A stretch of DNA of 64,000 bases from Shewanella fodinae (GCF_014651955.1 NZ_BMXW01000019.1:1-64000); one strand, 5' to 3'; shown: positions 47,289 to 58,009, counted from the stretch's first letter. Notes: generated by a model from the letters alone, not told the origin. Numbers and translations are program-made.

Positions 47289-50200
47289 TTAATTGGTTCC
47301 ATTCAATTGATTATCGGAAGTCGTTTTATCTAGTTTTAGATATTCAGTGAACTCATGTTCAGGTATTGCTTTGCTATAAATAAACCCTTGTATTTCTTCA
47401 CAATTTAATGCCTTTAGTATATTCAGCTGCGCTGCTTGCTCAACGCCTTCACCCACTACTGAGAGGCCCATGTTATGGGCAATAGTAATAATAGAATCGA
47501 CCATCTTTAGATCACGATCAGATTTATCGATGTCGTCGACAAAGGCCTTATCGATTTTCAAAGTATGAATGGGAAAACGCTTCAAATAAGACAGAGAGGA
47601 ATAACCCGTACCGAAGTCATCTAACGCTAAAGAGATCCCCAACCGAGTCAGTTGCTGCATAACTTTGATAGCTTTTTCCGGTTGCTTAATGACTGTACCT
47701 TCAGTAATTTCAAGCTCTAAGTTGTTAGCTGGTAGGCGGGTCAGACGTAAAATTGACTCTATTCGAGTTTGCAGGTCTGGTAATGCAAACTGACGTGACG
47801 ATAAATTGACGGCAACTCTGCCGGTAAATAGCCCATCTTCTCGCCATTTTTGCGCGGCGAAACAGGCTTTTTTTAACACCACATCACCAACTTCGACAAT
47901 TAATCCGGTTTCTTCTGCCAAGGGAATAAACTCGGCTGGTGGGATTAGTCCATGTTGCGGATGATTCAGTCGGACCAATGCCTCCATGCCAGCTAATTTG
48001 CCTGTTCTCAAATTCACTTTGGGCTGGAAATAGACCTCGAACAGATCGTCTTTTAGCCCTTCACGTATCAGGCTTTCCACTTCTAACTGCCTCAATGCAT
48101 TACGATTGAGTGCCTCAGAATAGAATTGGTACCGGTTACCTCCTGCCGATTTAGCGTGATACATAGCAATATCCGCTTTCCTCAAAAGCGCCTGTTCATT
48201 CTGTTCATCTTCTGGGTAAAGTACAATGCCAATGCTGACTCCCACAACCAAGCTTTCGCCAGATAGCGTAAATGGTTCGTTAAAGGCCTCGATAATGTCA
48301 TTGGCAATTAACGCGCTTGAACCTATATCCGGGTTTTTATCTACCAAAATTGCAAATTCATCTCCACCTAATCGATAGAGGCTAGTGTGCTTGGGTATTA
48401 TACCTGCAATACGTGTAGAAACTTGGCAAAGTAAATCATCACCAACCTGATGGCCGAGTGAATCGTTAATTTTCTTAAAATTATCTAGATCAAGGATCAT
48501 TAATGTATGGTGATGATCTTTCTTTACCAGATTTTCTAATGTCACTTGCAGATTAGAGCGATTTGGTAGGCCAGTCAGGAGGTCGTTATTAGTCAAACGA
48601 CGAAGTTCCTCTTCCTGTTGTTTCCGGTGTGAAATATCTGAAAAAACACCAACGTAATGAGTGAGTAATCCTTGCTCATCGTAAATGGCATCAATAGTGA
48701 GTTCCATCAGAAAAATAGAACCATCACCACGTATTGATTCAATTTCGGTATTCCACTGGCCTTGCTGCATCAATAACTGTTTAATTTGTTTGTTATAATC
48801 GACTGAATACTTCTCAAATACCATCGGTTTGCCAATGGTTAACTCTTTTGTATAACGGGTAATATTGCAAGCTGCTTCATTTAACTCTACAAAGTTAAAA
48901 CCAGTATCGAGGATAAATACGCCTTCTGAAATATTCTCAATAGCTCTCTCAAATAGTCTTAATTGCTCTTCAGCAGTTTTGAAACTGCTGATATTTTTGA
49001 TGGTTCCAGTCATTCGGAGCGCATGATCCTTATCATCTCGCTCAACGATCTTTGCCCTGTCAAGTATCCATAGCCATTCGCCCGTTTTACTTCTTACTCG
49101 ATAGGTTGCTTCGAAGTGATCGGTTTCACCATAAAAGTGACGATTCAATGCTTCTCTAACTCTTTCCTGATCTTGAGGATGAATATTACTTTCTTCACCT
49201 TCTTTACCGGAACGTTGCCCATCACGAGGGAACTCCAATGAGCCCCAGATATTTGAGCGATATATTTTCCCAGACTCAATGTCCCAATCCCACATTTCAT
49301 CACCACTGCCCCACAACGAGAGTTTGAGTCGTTCTTCACTAAGCGCAATTTGGTGTTGTATTTCACGTCTTTTTAGAAATGCTTTTAGTAATACAAATAC
49401 AATTATTAAAAATGTTACTATATAAGATATTTTTGCATATCCTGAAAGCCACCAAGGTGGTGTGATTTCTATTCCGAGAGAAGTAACTTTTCCTTCTATG
49501 CCAGTTAAGGGATTTATTGCAAATATGTTAAATGTATAATTCCCAGGTGAAAGGTTTGTATATGTTGCTGAATTGATTCCTTTCGATGAAATCCATGTAT
49601 CAGATAATCCGGTTAGTTTGTAATTATACTCTATATCTTTCTTGCTGATATCAATATCTGGTGATGAGAAAGTTAAGCTGAACGGATAATCTGTATACTT
49701 TAATTTTATTTTTTTTGTTTCTGATATTGTTCTTTTTAATATATCACCACCAATTTTTTCTGGTATATTAAATACTAATAAATTGTCTATAATTGTTTTT
49801 AGTTTAATATTCTTTTGCTTATGAAAATAATTGGCTACTTTAGATGTGTCAATATAACTTACGCCTTCGTTTCCGCCCAGTAGAAAACCATCTGCATATG
49901 CTATTATTCCTTGAGTATTATACTCAACCTGAGAACCATAATGTGTATCTAATAGTAGCTTTTCATTGTTTTTAATATTTAAAATTACAATTTCTTTAAT
50001 TGATGAAGCAATAACTGAATTGTTGAAATTTGATATTGAAAATATAGGTTTTTTGTTCTGTTCAAATATTTTTTCTATCTTATTGTTGTTTTCACTAGTT
50101 CTGAATATCCCTGACCGTGTTCCAAAATAAATACCTTCGTTTGTTTCCGTGGTACAAAAAACAATATCTTTATCATATATATTACTAACTTCACCATTTT

Positions 50201-51569
50201 TCAAGCGGAATAGTCCTGCTTGACTTGCAATGTACACAACTTTATTTGACTCAAGAATATCGAAGATTGGGTTTAAAGGGTAAATTTCATTTTTCCCAAT
50301 GATCATGCTATCCTGTCTATTTATTTTGTATAAAAAGCCATTTGCTGTTCCAACATAAATATAGTTTTCAGATCTTTTTATTGCAGAAATTGGCTCATTA
50401 ACTACTTTGTGACGGACGCCAGACGACATATCGACTATAGTTAATCCACTTTTTTCTCCGATATATAATAAGTTGTTGTCAATGATGGCTGTTTTAGCAC
50501 CTATATCATCTGCTTTGTATGTTGCTATTAAATTAAAGTTATCACTGTAGATGTTTATATTTATAGAATTGTCAGTAATAACAATTTTCTCATTGCTACT
50601 TTTTATTGACCATACTTGATTTTTTATATTTTTTACATTCTGGATGAGGTTCTTTGAATTTCTAATATAAATAATTCCATTGCTTACATTAGATATTACA
50701 ATCCCATTTTTAATTTTTTTATAATATATTAGATTTGATGGGGTGACATTTGAAATGCATCCCAAATTGTATATTTGATTTTTCTGATTTATTTCGAAAA
50801 ATGTTTTGCCGTCAAATAGATATAAGTTTAAGTCATCACTAAATATTTTAAGGGTTTTTATGCTGGTAATCTTTTCATCATTATTAGTAAGGTTATATAG
50901 AGTGTTTTTCTTTAAATAATATATCTTGTTGTTGAATTTTTCAACATCAGAAACATCCTCAATTATTTCATTCTTATTTATAACGAGGCTATTTTTATTT
51001 GTGAGTATGATTTTTTTATTATTCAATAGTATTATTTTTTTTATCTCATTACTTTTTATATCTAAATTTATTTTATTTATTTCATTTTTATTTATTTCAT
51101 AAATTCCATTTTCTGCTACGACAACTAAACTTCCACCTTCTGAAGTAAGAGTTGTTATACTGCTGTTAATGTTATATTTTATGAACTTTTCTTTTTCTTT
51201 ATTATAAAAATATAAATCTTCATCAGTTCCTACAAATAGTCGATTTAATACTTTTGAATAATATATGGTTTTTATATATGAACTCTTTAGTCCAGTATCT
51301 TCGCTCGAGTAGAATCCATAGAATTCTTTTCCATCAAATCGATTCAGTCCGTTTAATGTACCTATCCAGATATAGCCATCATCATCTTCAGCAACGGAGG
51401 TTACTGTGCTTTGTGACAATCCGTCTGACACACCATAAGTTTCAGCGTTTAGTAGGACTGGCGGTTGTAATGTATCCTGAGGAAGCTCATCTGCAAGGCA
51501 TGTTGCTGTCAGAAAAAAAGATGTAAAGGAAAACAGACAGAGCAACTTTGAAAGTGAATGTGAAGGCAT
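47289..51569 (-). CDS. Membrane-bound ligand-sensor / PAS / GGDEF / EAL protein
   Basis: I chose the ATG at 51569, which gives a signal peptide (SKLLCLFSFTSFFLTATCLA); an in-frame TTG at 51611 is possible. The periplasmic part (to about residue 710) has propeller repeats of the two-component-regulator type (YGVSDGLSQSTVTSVAEDD, DGYIWIGTLNGLNRFDGKEF) and a Y_Y_Y-like domain (NYKLTGLSDTWIS, TYTNLSPGNYTFNIFAINP). A membrane helix follows (ISYIVTFLIIVFVLLKAFL), then two PAS domains (WDWDIESGKIYRS and ISEGVFILDTGFNFVELNE), an intact GGDEF (RLGGDEFAIL, about residue 1067) and an intact EAL domain (GMEALVRL, LDDFGTGYSSLSYLKRFPI). It should make or break c-di-GMP in response to an outside ligand. The sensor half is far richer in A+T than the rest. 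Confidence 0.93.
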   Translation of the reverse strand: MPSHSLSKLLCLFSFTSFFLTATCLADELPQDTLQPPVLLNAETYGVSDGLSQSTVTSVAEDDDGYIWIGTLNGLNRFDGKEFYGFYSSEDTGLKSSYIKTIYYSKVLNRLFVGTDEDLYFYNKEKEKFIKYNINSSITTLTSEGGSLVVVAENGIYEINKNEINKINLDIKSNEIKKIILLNNKKIILTNKNSLVINKNEIIEDVSDVEKFNNKIYYLKKNTLYNLTNNDEKITSIKTLKIFSDDLNLYLFDGKTFFEINQKNQIYNLGCISNVTPSNLIYYKKIKNGIVISNVSNGIIYIRNSKNLIQNVKNIKNQVWSIKSSNEKIVITDNSININIYSDNFNLIATYKADDIGAKTAIIDNNLLYIGEKSGLTIVDMSSGVRHKVVNEPISAIKRSENYIYVGTANGFLYKINRQDSMIIGKNEIYPLNPIFDILESNKVVYIASQAGLFRLKNGEVSNIYDKDIVFCTTETNEGIYFGTRSGIFRTSENNNKIEKIFEQNKKPIFSISNFNNSVIASSIKEIVILNIKNNEKLLLDTHYGSQVEYNTQGIIAYADGFLLGGNEGVSYIDTSKVANYFHKQKNIKLKTIIDNLLVFNIPEKIGGDILKRTISETKKIKLKYTDYPFSLTFSSPDIDISKKDIEYNYKLTGLSDTWISSKGINSATYTNLSPGNYTFNIFAINPLTGIEGKVTSLGIEITPPWWLSGYAKISYIVTFLIIVFVLLKAFLKRREIQHQIALSEERLKLSLWGSGDEMWDWDIESGKIYRSNIWGSLEFPRDGQRSGKEGEESNIHPQDQERVREALNRHFYGETDHFEATYRVRSKTGEWLWILDRAKIVERDDKDHALRMTGTIKNISSFKTAEEQLRLFERAIENISEGVFILDTGFNFVELNEAACNITRYTKELTIGKPMVFEKYSVDYNKQIKQLLMQQGQWNTEIESIRGDGSIFLMELTIDAIYDEQGLLTHYVGVFSDISHRKQQEEELRRLTNNDLLTGLPNRSNLQVTLENLVKKDHHHTLMILDLDNFKKINDSLGHQVGDDLLCQVSTRIAGIIPKHTSLYRLGGDEFAILVDKNPDIGSSALIANDIIEAFNEPFTLSGESLVVGVSIGIVLYPEDEQNEQALLRKADIAMYHAKSAGGNRYQFYSEALNRNALRQLEVESLIREGLKDDLFEVYFQPKVNLRTGKLAGMEALVRLNHPQHGLIPPAEFIPLAEETGLIVEVGDVVLKKACFAAQKWREDGLFTGRVAVNLSSRQFALPDLQTRIESILRLTRLPANNLELEITEGTVIKQPEKAIKVMQQLTRLGISLALDDFGTGYSSLSYLKRFPIHTLKIDKAFVDDIDKSDRDLKMVDSIITIAHNMGLSVVGEGVEQAAQLNILKALNCEEIQGFIYSKAIPEHEFTEYLKLDKTTSDNQLNGTN

Positions 51570-51600
51570 AATGTAATCTTTTATAGTGGATGCCAAATCT

Positions 51601-51620
51601 CTGAAAGACAACTCTTTCAG
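51601..51620. repeat. Inverted repeat just upstream of the sensor gene
   Basis: CTGAAAGA and TCTTTCAG are separated by four bases, making a perfect eight-base-arm hairpin about 30-50 bases before the chosen start. It could be an operator or a leader hairpin; no U-run follows. Confidence 0.4.
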
Positions 51621-51822
51621 AAAGTAAAGCGTTTGTCAAAGTTTAACATCTACAGAACATATATTGGGGTCAATGACAATGCTAACATTACTTATGACGT
51701 CGTCGATATGGAAGCCGTGCACATTGATGCTATTTTCTTCTATATCTTGATCCACAGCTTATTAATGCTGAAAATTTAAACATTAGTCGTGGCGTGTAAT
51801 CATTATTTTCGGCGTGTTCTGC

Positions 51823-54603
51823 TCAACTATTAAATTTTTGTGTATTGAGTTTGAATGCTCTTAGATCGGTAATGGCTTCACCAGATATCAGCGGTTCTTG
51901 CTGTTTATGTTGCTCGCCAATGCTGAACAACACGAGTCTATCACTATGTTTGGTACGCATTTTTTTCATCATGAATTTGATTAAATCGGCTCGCGTCAGT
52001 TGCTGCAATTCAGCTACGACTTGTTCCCGTTGGTCAAAGCCATAATCTTTGTTTCCAATACTAACCCAGTAACGTTGCCCTCGTGTTTTAAGGTTGGCAT
52101 CGTGCTCCATGATCTGATTGATTAACCCCTCTTTGGTCTGTTCCCATTGCTCATTAGTAATCTGCATTACAGCGTAATTAAAATCGGCAATGAACTGATC
52201 GATGGTTTCTAGGAGTTGCAGCGGTCCTGCAACGGGGGACTGGACATAGAAAATCATTCCGGGATGTCGATTCAGTGGCAAGTAACCGGTGCCTACCATA
52301 TAGCCCAACTGTTTTTGCGTTCTCAACTCATGGAAAAACGGTGACGACATAGCGTGGTTTAATAAACTGAACAACGCCATGTGGGTTGGCTCCGCACGTT
52401 CTGACTGGTAGTAAACAATAATGGCGCTATCAGGATGTGCAATATCCAGCTCGCGCAGCAAGGTGCCTTTACCTTGTAGATCAACCAACTCGCGAGCAGA
52501 TTCTGGGCTCGGTTTGGACACCAGTGATAGAATGTGTTGCAAGCGTTTAGCCAGCGCTTTGGCTTCCTGCGCTAGCCAATCACCATAGACCAGTCCCTCA
52601 AGATAAATGCGCTGATAAAAGGCGGAGATATGCTGATTAAGATCGTCCAAAGTGCAGTCTTCCAGCGCCTCAGCCATCTTTAATGGTTCATAGCTGCGGC
52701 GTTGTAACGTAACGGTAAGGCTGGTAAATAATTGCGATATTGGTTTTGCCCTCGAACCATTGTACCAACTGCGCAGCAACTGGCGTTTGATGGTATGAAA
52801 TTGCTGCGCTGTAAAATTCCGATCTTTGGCTTTATCTATCAATAGCGCTAACAGGGTTTCCTGCTTCCCGGTATAACCTGTGAGGTGTAAGGTGATACCG
52901 CCTTGATGGGGATAGATGTTGTAACTGAGCCCGGCGACTTCGGCTTGGTAAGTGTATTCAGTCAGGTAGTCCAGCAACATCTCAACGTAGAGCCGGGTAA
53001 GCGCAGCGTGCCGTACTGTCATACTGGCCTGCTCTGAATCCAGAGACAAATAGAGATGTCCCTTAGGGACGTTAAATTCATCGTCTTTACGATGCCAAAT
53101 GCGGTATCCAGGCCCTTCGGCGACGATAACGGGGACATCGGCCGCTGATTTTTCTGATCTAGCAACACTGTCAGCAACAATGAAGGGATTTGGCGCCGGC
53201 AGCTGCAAGCCCGGTAAATTGCCCACATCGCGCCAGGTTGACAGACGCTGTAAGGATATTGGCGATACACCATAAGGTGTTTGGTACCAACTGGCTTGTT
53301 GATTCGTATCCAACTCTGGTGCAACCAATTGCAACCGCATGTTATCTGGGGTCATTAATGCCAGTAACCCATCCATATGTGCCAGGTGATCTCCATCCAT
53401 ACGGTAATCACCATACATGATGTCTTCTGCCGGATAGTGCTGCATATTGATGCTTAAATGACTGGCGAGATCGAGCGGTTTTATTTGTTCCTGATGGCGG
53501 AACGCTAATTGCAGCAGATTAGCTCGCTCTTGATAACGCCATTGTTCGCGTCCTTCAAGGCGGATCAGCCTAATATAGGAAAAACAGGCTGTAATTAGAT
53601 CATCTAGTGCCGTGAGGCCTGTGTCAGTTAACTGAATACTGATGTTGTATTCTTTGAAGTTGTAACCATTAATACCGCCTCCGGCAGAAAGATTGCTTGC
53701 CCAACCTTTATCTTTCAACCAGGCCAGTAGACTTCCTGCACTTTCGTTCCCCAACAGATGACTGATATAAGTTAGAGGTTTGGTCTGATAAAATGGCTCG
53801 ATAGCGGGTAGGCTGAAGCTGATAGTGACGCGTTTTTGCTCTTTCAATGGTACGATGTGCACCTGATGCGCTAATTGCGCGGGGGTAAACAACGGCGTAT
53901 CAGGGTACTGCTTTTGGAGGCGTTGGTTGGTAATGTTGCCAAAGTACTTGTGGGTGTGGAATTCCAGTTCATCTAGTGTTAACGGAGCAACTAGGCACAG
54001 TGTCATCAAGTTGGCACTGTAATGCGTCTGGTAAAATGTCAGCAATTCCTGCCGCAGTTGTTCTTCATTGCCACCCAGTGTTGCTAAATTTCCTACCGAA
54101 AATTTGGAAAACGGATGCAGCGGATTTACCGTTTCTTTTAATACCTGATAGATACGACGAATATCATCTTTCTGTTTTAATCGAAATTCTGATTCGATGG
54201 CATGACGCTCGCGGTCTACCAACTCACGGTTGAACATAGGTGCGATGAAAAACTGGCTGAATCGATCCATTGACTCAGGAAAAACTTGCGGCGGCACGGT
54301 ATAGAAGAAATTTGTCAGTTCGGTGCCGGTCCAGGCGTTATTATTGCCGCCATTCTGGTTGATAAATGACAGAAAACTGCCGGCATCAGGATACTTTTCC
54401 GTACCGAGGAACAACATATGCTCAAGAAAATGTGCCATGCCCGGACGGTTGACAGGATCGTCGAAGTGGCCCACATTGACCGCCATGGATGCCGCAGCCT
54501 GGGTGGCCAAAGGATCATTGACCAGTAATACCCTGAGGCCGTTAGTCAGTTCTACGTAGCGATAGCTTCGATGGTCGTTAGGGCTGACAATAATGGGATG
54601 CAT
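51823..54603 (-). CDS. Insulinase-family (M16) zinc protease
   Basis: This is a pitrilysin/insulin-degrading-enzyme-type peptidase of 926 residues, with the inverted zinc motif HFLEH (His58, Glu61, His62) and the distal glutamate in RHAIESEFRLK. The family's four-domain layout fits: MSSPFFHELRTQKQLGYMVGTG near residue 770, in part FFHELRTQKQLGY, is the conserved Arg/Tyr segment of the C-terminal half. No signal peptide is present, unlike E. coli PtrA, so it is probably cytoplasmic. The start is uncertain: ATG at 54603 or a TTG three codons earlier, neither with a good ribosome binding site. It stands alone between the sensor gene and sixA. Confidence 0.92.
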   Translation of the reverse strand: MHPIIVSPNDHRSYRYVELTNGLRVLLVNDPLATQAAASMAVNVGHFDDPVNRPGMAHFLEHMLFLGTEKYPDAGSFLSFINQNGGNNNAWTGTELTNFFYTVPPQVFPESMDRFSQFFIAPMFNRELVDRERHAIESEFRLKQKDDIRRIYQVLKETVNPLHPFSKFSVGNLATLGGNEEQLRQELLTFYQTHYSANLMTLCLVAPLTLDELEFHTHKYFGNITNQRLQKQYPDTPLFTPAQLAHQVHIVPLKEQKRVTISFSLPAIEPFYQTKPLTYISHLLGNESAGSLLAWLKDKGWASNLSAGGGINGYNFKEYNISIQLTDTGLTALDDLITACFSYIRLIRLEGREQWRYQERANLLQLAFRHQEQIKPLDLASHLSINMQHYPAEDIMYGDYRMDGDHLAHMDGLLALMTPDNMRLQLVAPELDTNQQASWYQTPYGVSPISLQRLSTWRDVGNLPGLQLPAPNPFIVADSVARSEKSAADVPVIVAEGPGYRIWHRKDDEFNVPKGHLYLSLDSEQASMTVRHAALTRLYVEMLLDYLTEYTYQAEVAGLSYNIYPHQGGITLHLTGYTGKQETLLALLIDKAKDRNFTAQQFHTIKRQLLRSWYNGSRAKPISQLFTSLTVTLQRRSYEPLKMAEALEDCTLDDLNQHISAFYQRIYLEGLVYGDWLAQEAKALAKRLQHILSLVSKPSPESARELVDLQGKGTLLRELDIAHPDSAIIVYYQSERAEPTHMALFSLLNHAMSSPFFHELRTQKQLGYMVGTGYLPLNRHPGMIFYVQSPVAGPLQLLETIDQFIADFNYAVMQITNEQWEQTKEGLINQIMEHDANLKTRGQRYWVSIGNKDYGFDQREQVVAELQQLTRADLIKFMMKKMRTKHSDRLVLFSIGEQHKQQEPLISGEAITDLRAFKLNTQKFNS

Positions 54604-54787
54604 TGTGGGCAAAGTGGAAGCGTCCGTTTGGAATGAATCATTATATATTGATGGCCCTTGGCTTTTTTGGCAAATATCACCTACAGCTTTTCGTACAAAG
54701 ATTGCGGAGCGGGCGGTTTTTCTGCCAGCCGAGATAAGGCTACAATAGAGGCATAATCAGAATAATATCTTCTGTAGTGAGTGATGT

Positions 54788-55258
54788 ATGCAGCTATATT
54801 TGATGCGCCACGGGGAAGCTGGCCACGAAGCAAAGTATGACAGGGAACGGTCATTAACAGAGTCCGGTCTCCATCATGTTGCCTTGATGAGCGAGTGGCT
54901 TAAATCAACTGGCGTCAAATTTCAGTTGGTATTGGTAAGTCCTTATCTGCGGACGCAACAGACGTGGCAGGAAGTGTCGCAACATTTTCCAGCGCCGCGT
55001 AAATGTAAGGTGCTGGATGAACTAGTGCCAGCCGCCGATCCTGAAATGGCTGCCAGGTTGGTACTGGCATATGCCGAGCAGTATCAGGCTGAAAACGTCT
55101 TGGTGCTGTCGCACATGCCGTTACTTGGCTATATGGTGAGTGAATTGGTTCCGGGTATGGAACCACCGTTGTTTGCCACGTCATCTGTGGCATTGGTCGA
55201 TATTATTGGACGTCATACCGAACTGATGTGGCAGCAAACGACACATAGCATCAGTTAG
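54788..55258 (+). CDS. sixA: Phosphohistidine phosphatase SixA
   Basis: SixA removes phosphate from histidine residues, in E. coli from the NPr protein of the nitrogen phosphotransferase system. The histidine-phosphatase fold is complete in 156 residues: the nucleophile in LMRHGEAGHEA at the very N-terminus, the arginine in VSPYLRTQQTW, the acidic residue in LDELVPAADPE and the second histidine in VLVLSHMPLLGYM. Its short length distinguishes it from phosphoglycerate mutases. A strong hairpin terminator separates it from the convergent smrB. Confidence 0.93.
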   Translation: MQLYLMRHGEAGHEAKYDRERSLTESGLHHVALMSEWLKSTGVKFQLVLVSPYLRTQQTWQEVSQHFPAPRKCKVLDELVPAADPEMAARLVLAYAEQYQAENVLVLSHMPLLGYMVSELVPGMEPPLFATSSVALVDIIGRHTELMWQQTTHSIS

Positions 55259-55265
55259 CATGAGG

Positions 55266-55301
55266 GCAATATAAAAGCGTTAGATGGCGCTTTTATATTG
55301 C
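55266..55301. terminator. Bidirectional terminator between sixA and smrB
   Basis: GCAATATAAAAGCG and CGCTTTTATATTGC form a perfect 14-base stem with an eight-base loop; A+T-rich stem bases supply the U-run on both strands. Confidence 0.75.
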
Positions 55302-55313
55302 GTTGACTAATGG

Positions 55314-55844
55314 TTAACGGCGGTGTGGATGGTCACCAATATCGACTAGCACCAAAATGGCAGCATCGCCGCCCCATTCGCGAGGAGCCTGATGAAATGC
55401 TTTTATCTGTGGATGCTGTGCTAACCACAGCGGGACTTGTTGCTTGAGAATGCCACTGCCATGGCCGTGCATAACACTACAACACAGCAGGTGCTCACGA
55501 ATACATGCCTCAATTAACGCGGCAATTTCCAATTTTGCTTCAGTTTGCCGGTAGCCATGCAAATCTAATAAAAGCTCTGGGGTATAGTCGCCGCGTCTTA
55601 AACGTTTTAACTCCATGGCATCAACATCTTCACGACACCAACGCATTGCGCCATTTACTGGCAACAACGGCTGATAAATGTCAGAAAAATAACTCGTTGC
55701 CTGCAGCTGAACTACTTTCTCAAGCAGTTGCTGACGGGTCTTCACCGCTGGGCGAAAATGGCGTTTGTCTTGCGGCAACGGCGTAATGCCTTCAACGAGT
55801 TGTTGAAACTCCGCCAAGCCTTCTGTATTGGGATCTTTGGTCAT
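55314..55844 (-). CDS. smrB: Ribosome-rescue endonuclease SmrB
   Basis: SmrB cleaves mRNA at the boundary of collided ribosomes, feeding tmRNA rescue. The 176 residues contain the N-terminal ribosome-binding extension and KRLRRGDYTPELLLDLHGYRQ, in part LLLDLHGYRQ, with the conserved DLHG, then SVMHGHGSGILKQQVPLWL with the HGxG motif, in part VMHGHGSGILKQQ, and AFHQAPREWGGDAAILV. All catalytic features of the Smr domain are present. It diverges from prmB, as in E. coli. Confidence 0.94.
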   Translation of the reverse strand: MTKDPNTEGLAEFQQLVEGITPLPQDKRHFRPAVKTRQQLLEKVVQLQATSYFSDIYQPLLPVNGAMRWCREDVDAMELKRLRRGDYTPELLLDLHGYRQTEAKLEIAALIEACIREHLLCCSVMHGHGSGILKQQVPLWLAQHPQIKAFHQAPREWGGDAAILVLVDIGDHPHRR

Positions 55845-55925
55845 TGGCGCATTTTATTGAATTCTGTTCCTTCTGAACAGAGTTCAGTTACAATGGGACA
55901 GTTTTGATTAAGCCGGAGTGCGATT

Positions 55926-56873
55926 TTGGACAAGATCTTTGTTGACGAAGCGGTCACCGAATTGAGAACCGTAGGCGACATGTTGCGCTGGGCCGTCAGC
56001 CGTTTTAATGATGCAGGCATCTATTATGGTCACGGTACTGATAATGCCTGGGATGAAGCCATTTCCTTGGTATTTCATGCGTTACATTTGCCTGATGAGA
56101 TTGGTCAGCAGGTTATTCATGCCAATCTTACCAGCAGTGAAAAGCATAAAATTGTTGAACTGATTATCCGCCGGGTGCGTGAGCGCGTGCCCGTGCCTTA
56201 TCTGACTCACCGCGCGACTTTTGCTGGGTTGGACTTCTATGTGGACGAACGGGTGCTGGTGCCGCGTTCACCTATTGCCGAAATGATTGAAAATCGCTTC
56301 AGTCCTTGGTTATACAATAAACCGGTCAATCGGGTACTGGATTTGTGTACCGGTAGCGGTTGCATTGCTGTTGCTTGTGCTTATGCGTTTGAAGATGCTG
56401 AAGTTGATGCTCTGGATATCAGTAATGAGGCGTTGGAAGTTGCCCAGATAAATATTGAGACGCTTGGGGTGATGGACCGCGTTTATCCGATGCAGTCTGA
56501 TCTGTTTAGTGCCATTCCTAAAGGGCCACAATACGATTTGATCGTTTCTAACCCGCCTTATGTGGATGCGGTGGATCTGGCCAATATGCCTGAGGAATAT
56601 CGCCACGAGCCTAAGTTGGGATTGGCTTCCGGCAATGATGGTTTAGATATTACGCGGCATATTCTCGCAAATGCCGTGGATTATCTGACGGAAACAGGTT
56701 TGTTAGTGGTGGAAGTGGGTAATTCCATGATCCACCTTATTGAACAGTTCCCCGATGTGCCTTTCACTTGGGTCACGTTGGAGCGAGGCGGCGACGGTGT
56801 ATTTGTACTGACCAGAGATCAGTTACTGGAACAGCAGCAGGCGTTTGCACCTTGGCGCAATAACGACCAATAA
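55926..56873 (+). CDS. prmB: Ribosomal protein uL3 N5-glutamine methyltransferase PrmB
   Basis: PrmB methylates a glutamine of ribosomal protein L3. The start is a TTG at 55926 with CGGAG seven bases upstream; it gives [13 protein letters not shown], identical in form to E. coli PrmB. The SAM-binding motif is [18 protein letters not shown], the acidic loop is [10 protein letters not shown], and the catalytic NPPY is in [11 protein letters not shown]. The 315 residues are standard. aroC follows after 36 bases, so these probably form an operon with the MFS, kinase-like and yfcL genes. Confidence 0.96.
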   Translation: MDKIFVDEAVTELRTVGDMLRWAVSRFNDAGIYYGHGTDNAWDEAISLVFHALHLPDEIGQQVIHANLTSSEKHKIVELIIRRVRERVPVPYLTHRATFAGLDFYVDERVLVPRSPIAEMIENRFSPWLYNKPVNRVLDLCTGSGCIAVACAYAFEDAEVDALDISNEALEVAQINIETLGVMDRVYPMQSDLFSAIPKGPQYDLIVSNPPYVDAVDLANMPEEYRHEPKLGLASGNDGLDITRHILANAVDYLTETGLLVVEVGNSMIHLIEQFPDVPFTWVTLERGGDGVFVLTRDQLLEQQQAFAPWRNNDQ

Positions 56874-56909
56874 TACCGATTAATTCAGGAATAGGGGCAA
56901 AACAGTTAG

Positions 56910-58004
56910 ATGTCGGGAAACAGCATAGGTCAGAATTTTGTTGTCACCAGTTTTGGCGAGAGTCACGGTCCGGCATTGGGCTGTATCGTGGATGGTTGTC
57001 CTCCCGGGCTGGCATTGACCGAAGCCGATATGCAGCGGGATCTTGATCGGCGCCGTCCGGGAAGTTCCCGTTATACCACAGCGCGGCGGGAAGCCGATGA
57101 AGTGCAGATCCTCTCTGGCGTGTTTGAGGGGAAAACCACCGGGACTTCCATAGGTTTGCTCATCAACAATACCGATCAGCGCAGTCAAGATTACTCCAAT
57201 ATCAAAGATCTGTTCCGTCCCGGCCATGCGGATTACACCTATCAGCAAAAGTACGGCGTTCGAGACTACCGTGGCGGTGGCCGTTCTTCGGCGCGGGAAA
57301 CTGCCATGCGGGTGGCGGCCGGAGCCATTGCCAAAAAATATCTACAGCAACAGTTTGGGATAGAGATCCGCGGTTATCTGTCGCAGTTAGGCCCCATCTG
57401 TGCTGAGCAGCTCGATTGGGATGAAATCGAACGCAATGATTTTTTCTTTCCTGATGCGGGCAAGCTGACAGCGCTAGACGAATACATGCGCGCGCTGAAA
57501 AAGTCCGGTGATTCTATTGGCGCTAAAGTCAGCGTGGTGGCAACCAATGTGCCGGTTGGCCTAGGCGAGCCTGTGTTTGACCGACTTGACGCCGATATCG
57601 CTCACGCCTTGATGGGCATTAATGCGGTTAAAGGGGTCGAGATTGGTGATGGGTTCGCGGTGGTAACCCAACATGGTTCTGAGCATCGGGATTTAATGTC
57701 GCCGGCGGGGTTTGAGTCAAATCATGCTGGTGGTGTGTTAGGCGGTATCTCATCAGGACAGCCCATTGTGGCGCATATCGCGCTAAAACCGACTTCCAGT
57801 ATTAGCATTCCCGGCAAGAGTATGACGGTGCAGGGTGAGCAAGTGGAGATGGTGACTAAAGGGCGCCACGATCCTTGTGTTGGCATCCGCGCGGTGCCAA
57901 TTGCCGAGGCCATGTTGGCCATCGTGCTGATGGATCATCTGCTGCGTCATCGTGCGCAGAATCTGGATGTTACCAGCCCGACGCCTGTACTAGGAATGCG
58001 TTAA
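56910..58004 (+). CDS. aroC: Chorismate synthase AroC
   Basis: AroC makes chorismate from 5-enolpyruvylshikimate 3-phosphate using reduced FMN, the last common step of aromatic synthesis. Family signatures are [19 protein letters not shown] (positions 16-34), [39 protein letters not shown], in part [17 protein letters not shown], and [18 protein letters not shown]. The 364 residues are full length. AGGGG precedes the ATG. The MFS gene begins five bases after its stop. Confidence 0.98.
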   Translation: MSGNSIGQNFVVTSFGESHGPALGCIVDGCPPGLALTEADMQRDLDRRRPGSSRYTTARREADEVQILSGVFEGKTTGTSIGLLINNTDQRSQDYSNIKDLFRPGHADYTYQQKYGVRDYRGGGRSSARETAMRVAAGAIAKKYLQQQFGIEIRGYLSQLGPICAEQLDWDEIERNDFFFPDAGKLTALDEYMRALKKSGDSIGAKVSVVATNVPVGLGEPVFDRLDADIAHALMGINAVKGVEIGDGFAVVTQHGSEHRDLMSPAGFESNHAGGVLGGISSGQPIVAHIALKPTSSISIPGKSMTVQGEQVEMVTKGRHDPCVGIRAVPIAEAMLAIVLMDHLLRHRAQNLDVTSPTPVLGMR

Positions 58005-58009
58005 CCACC

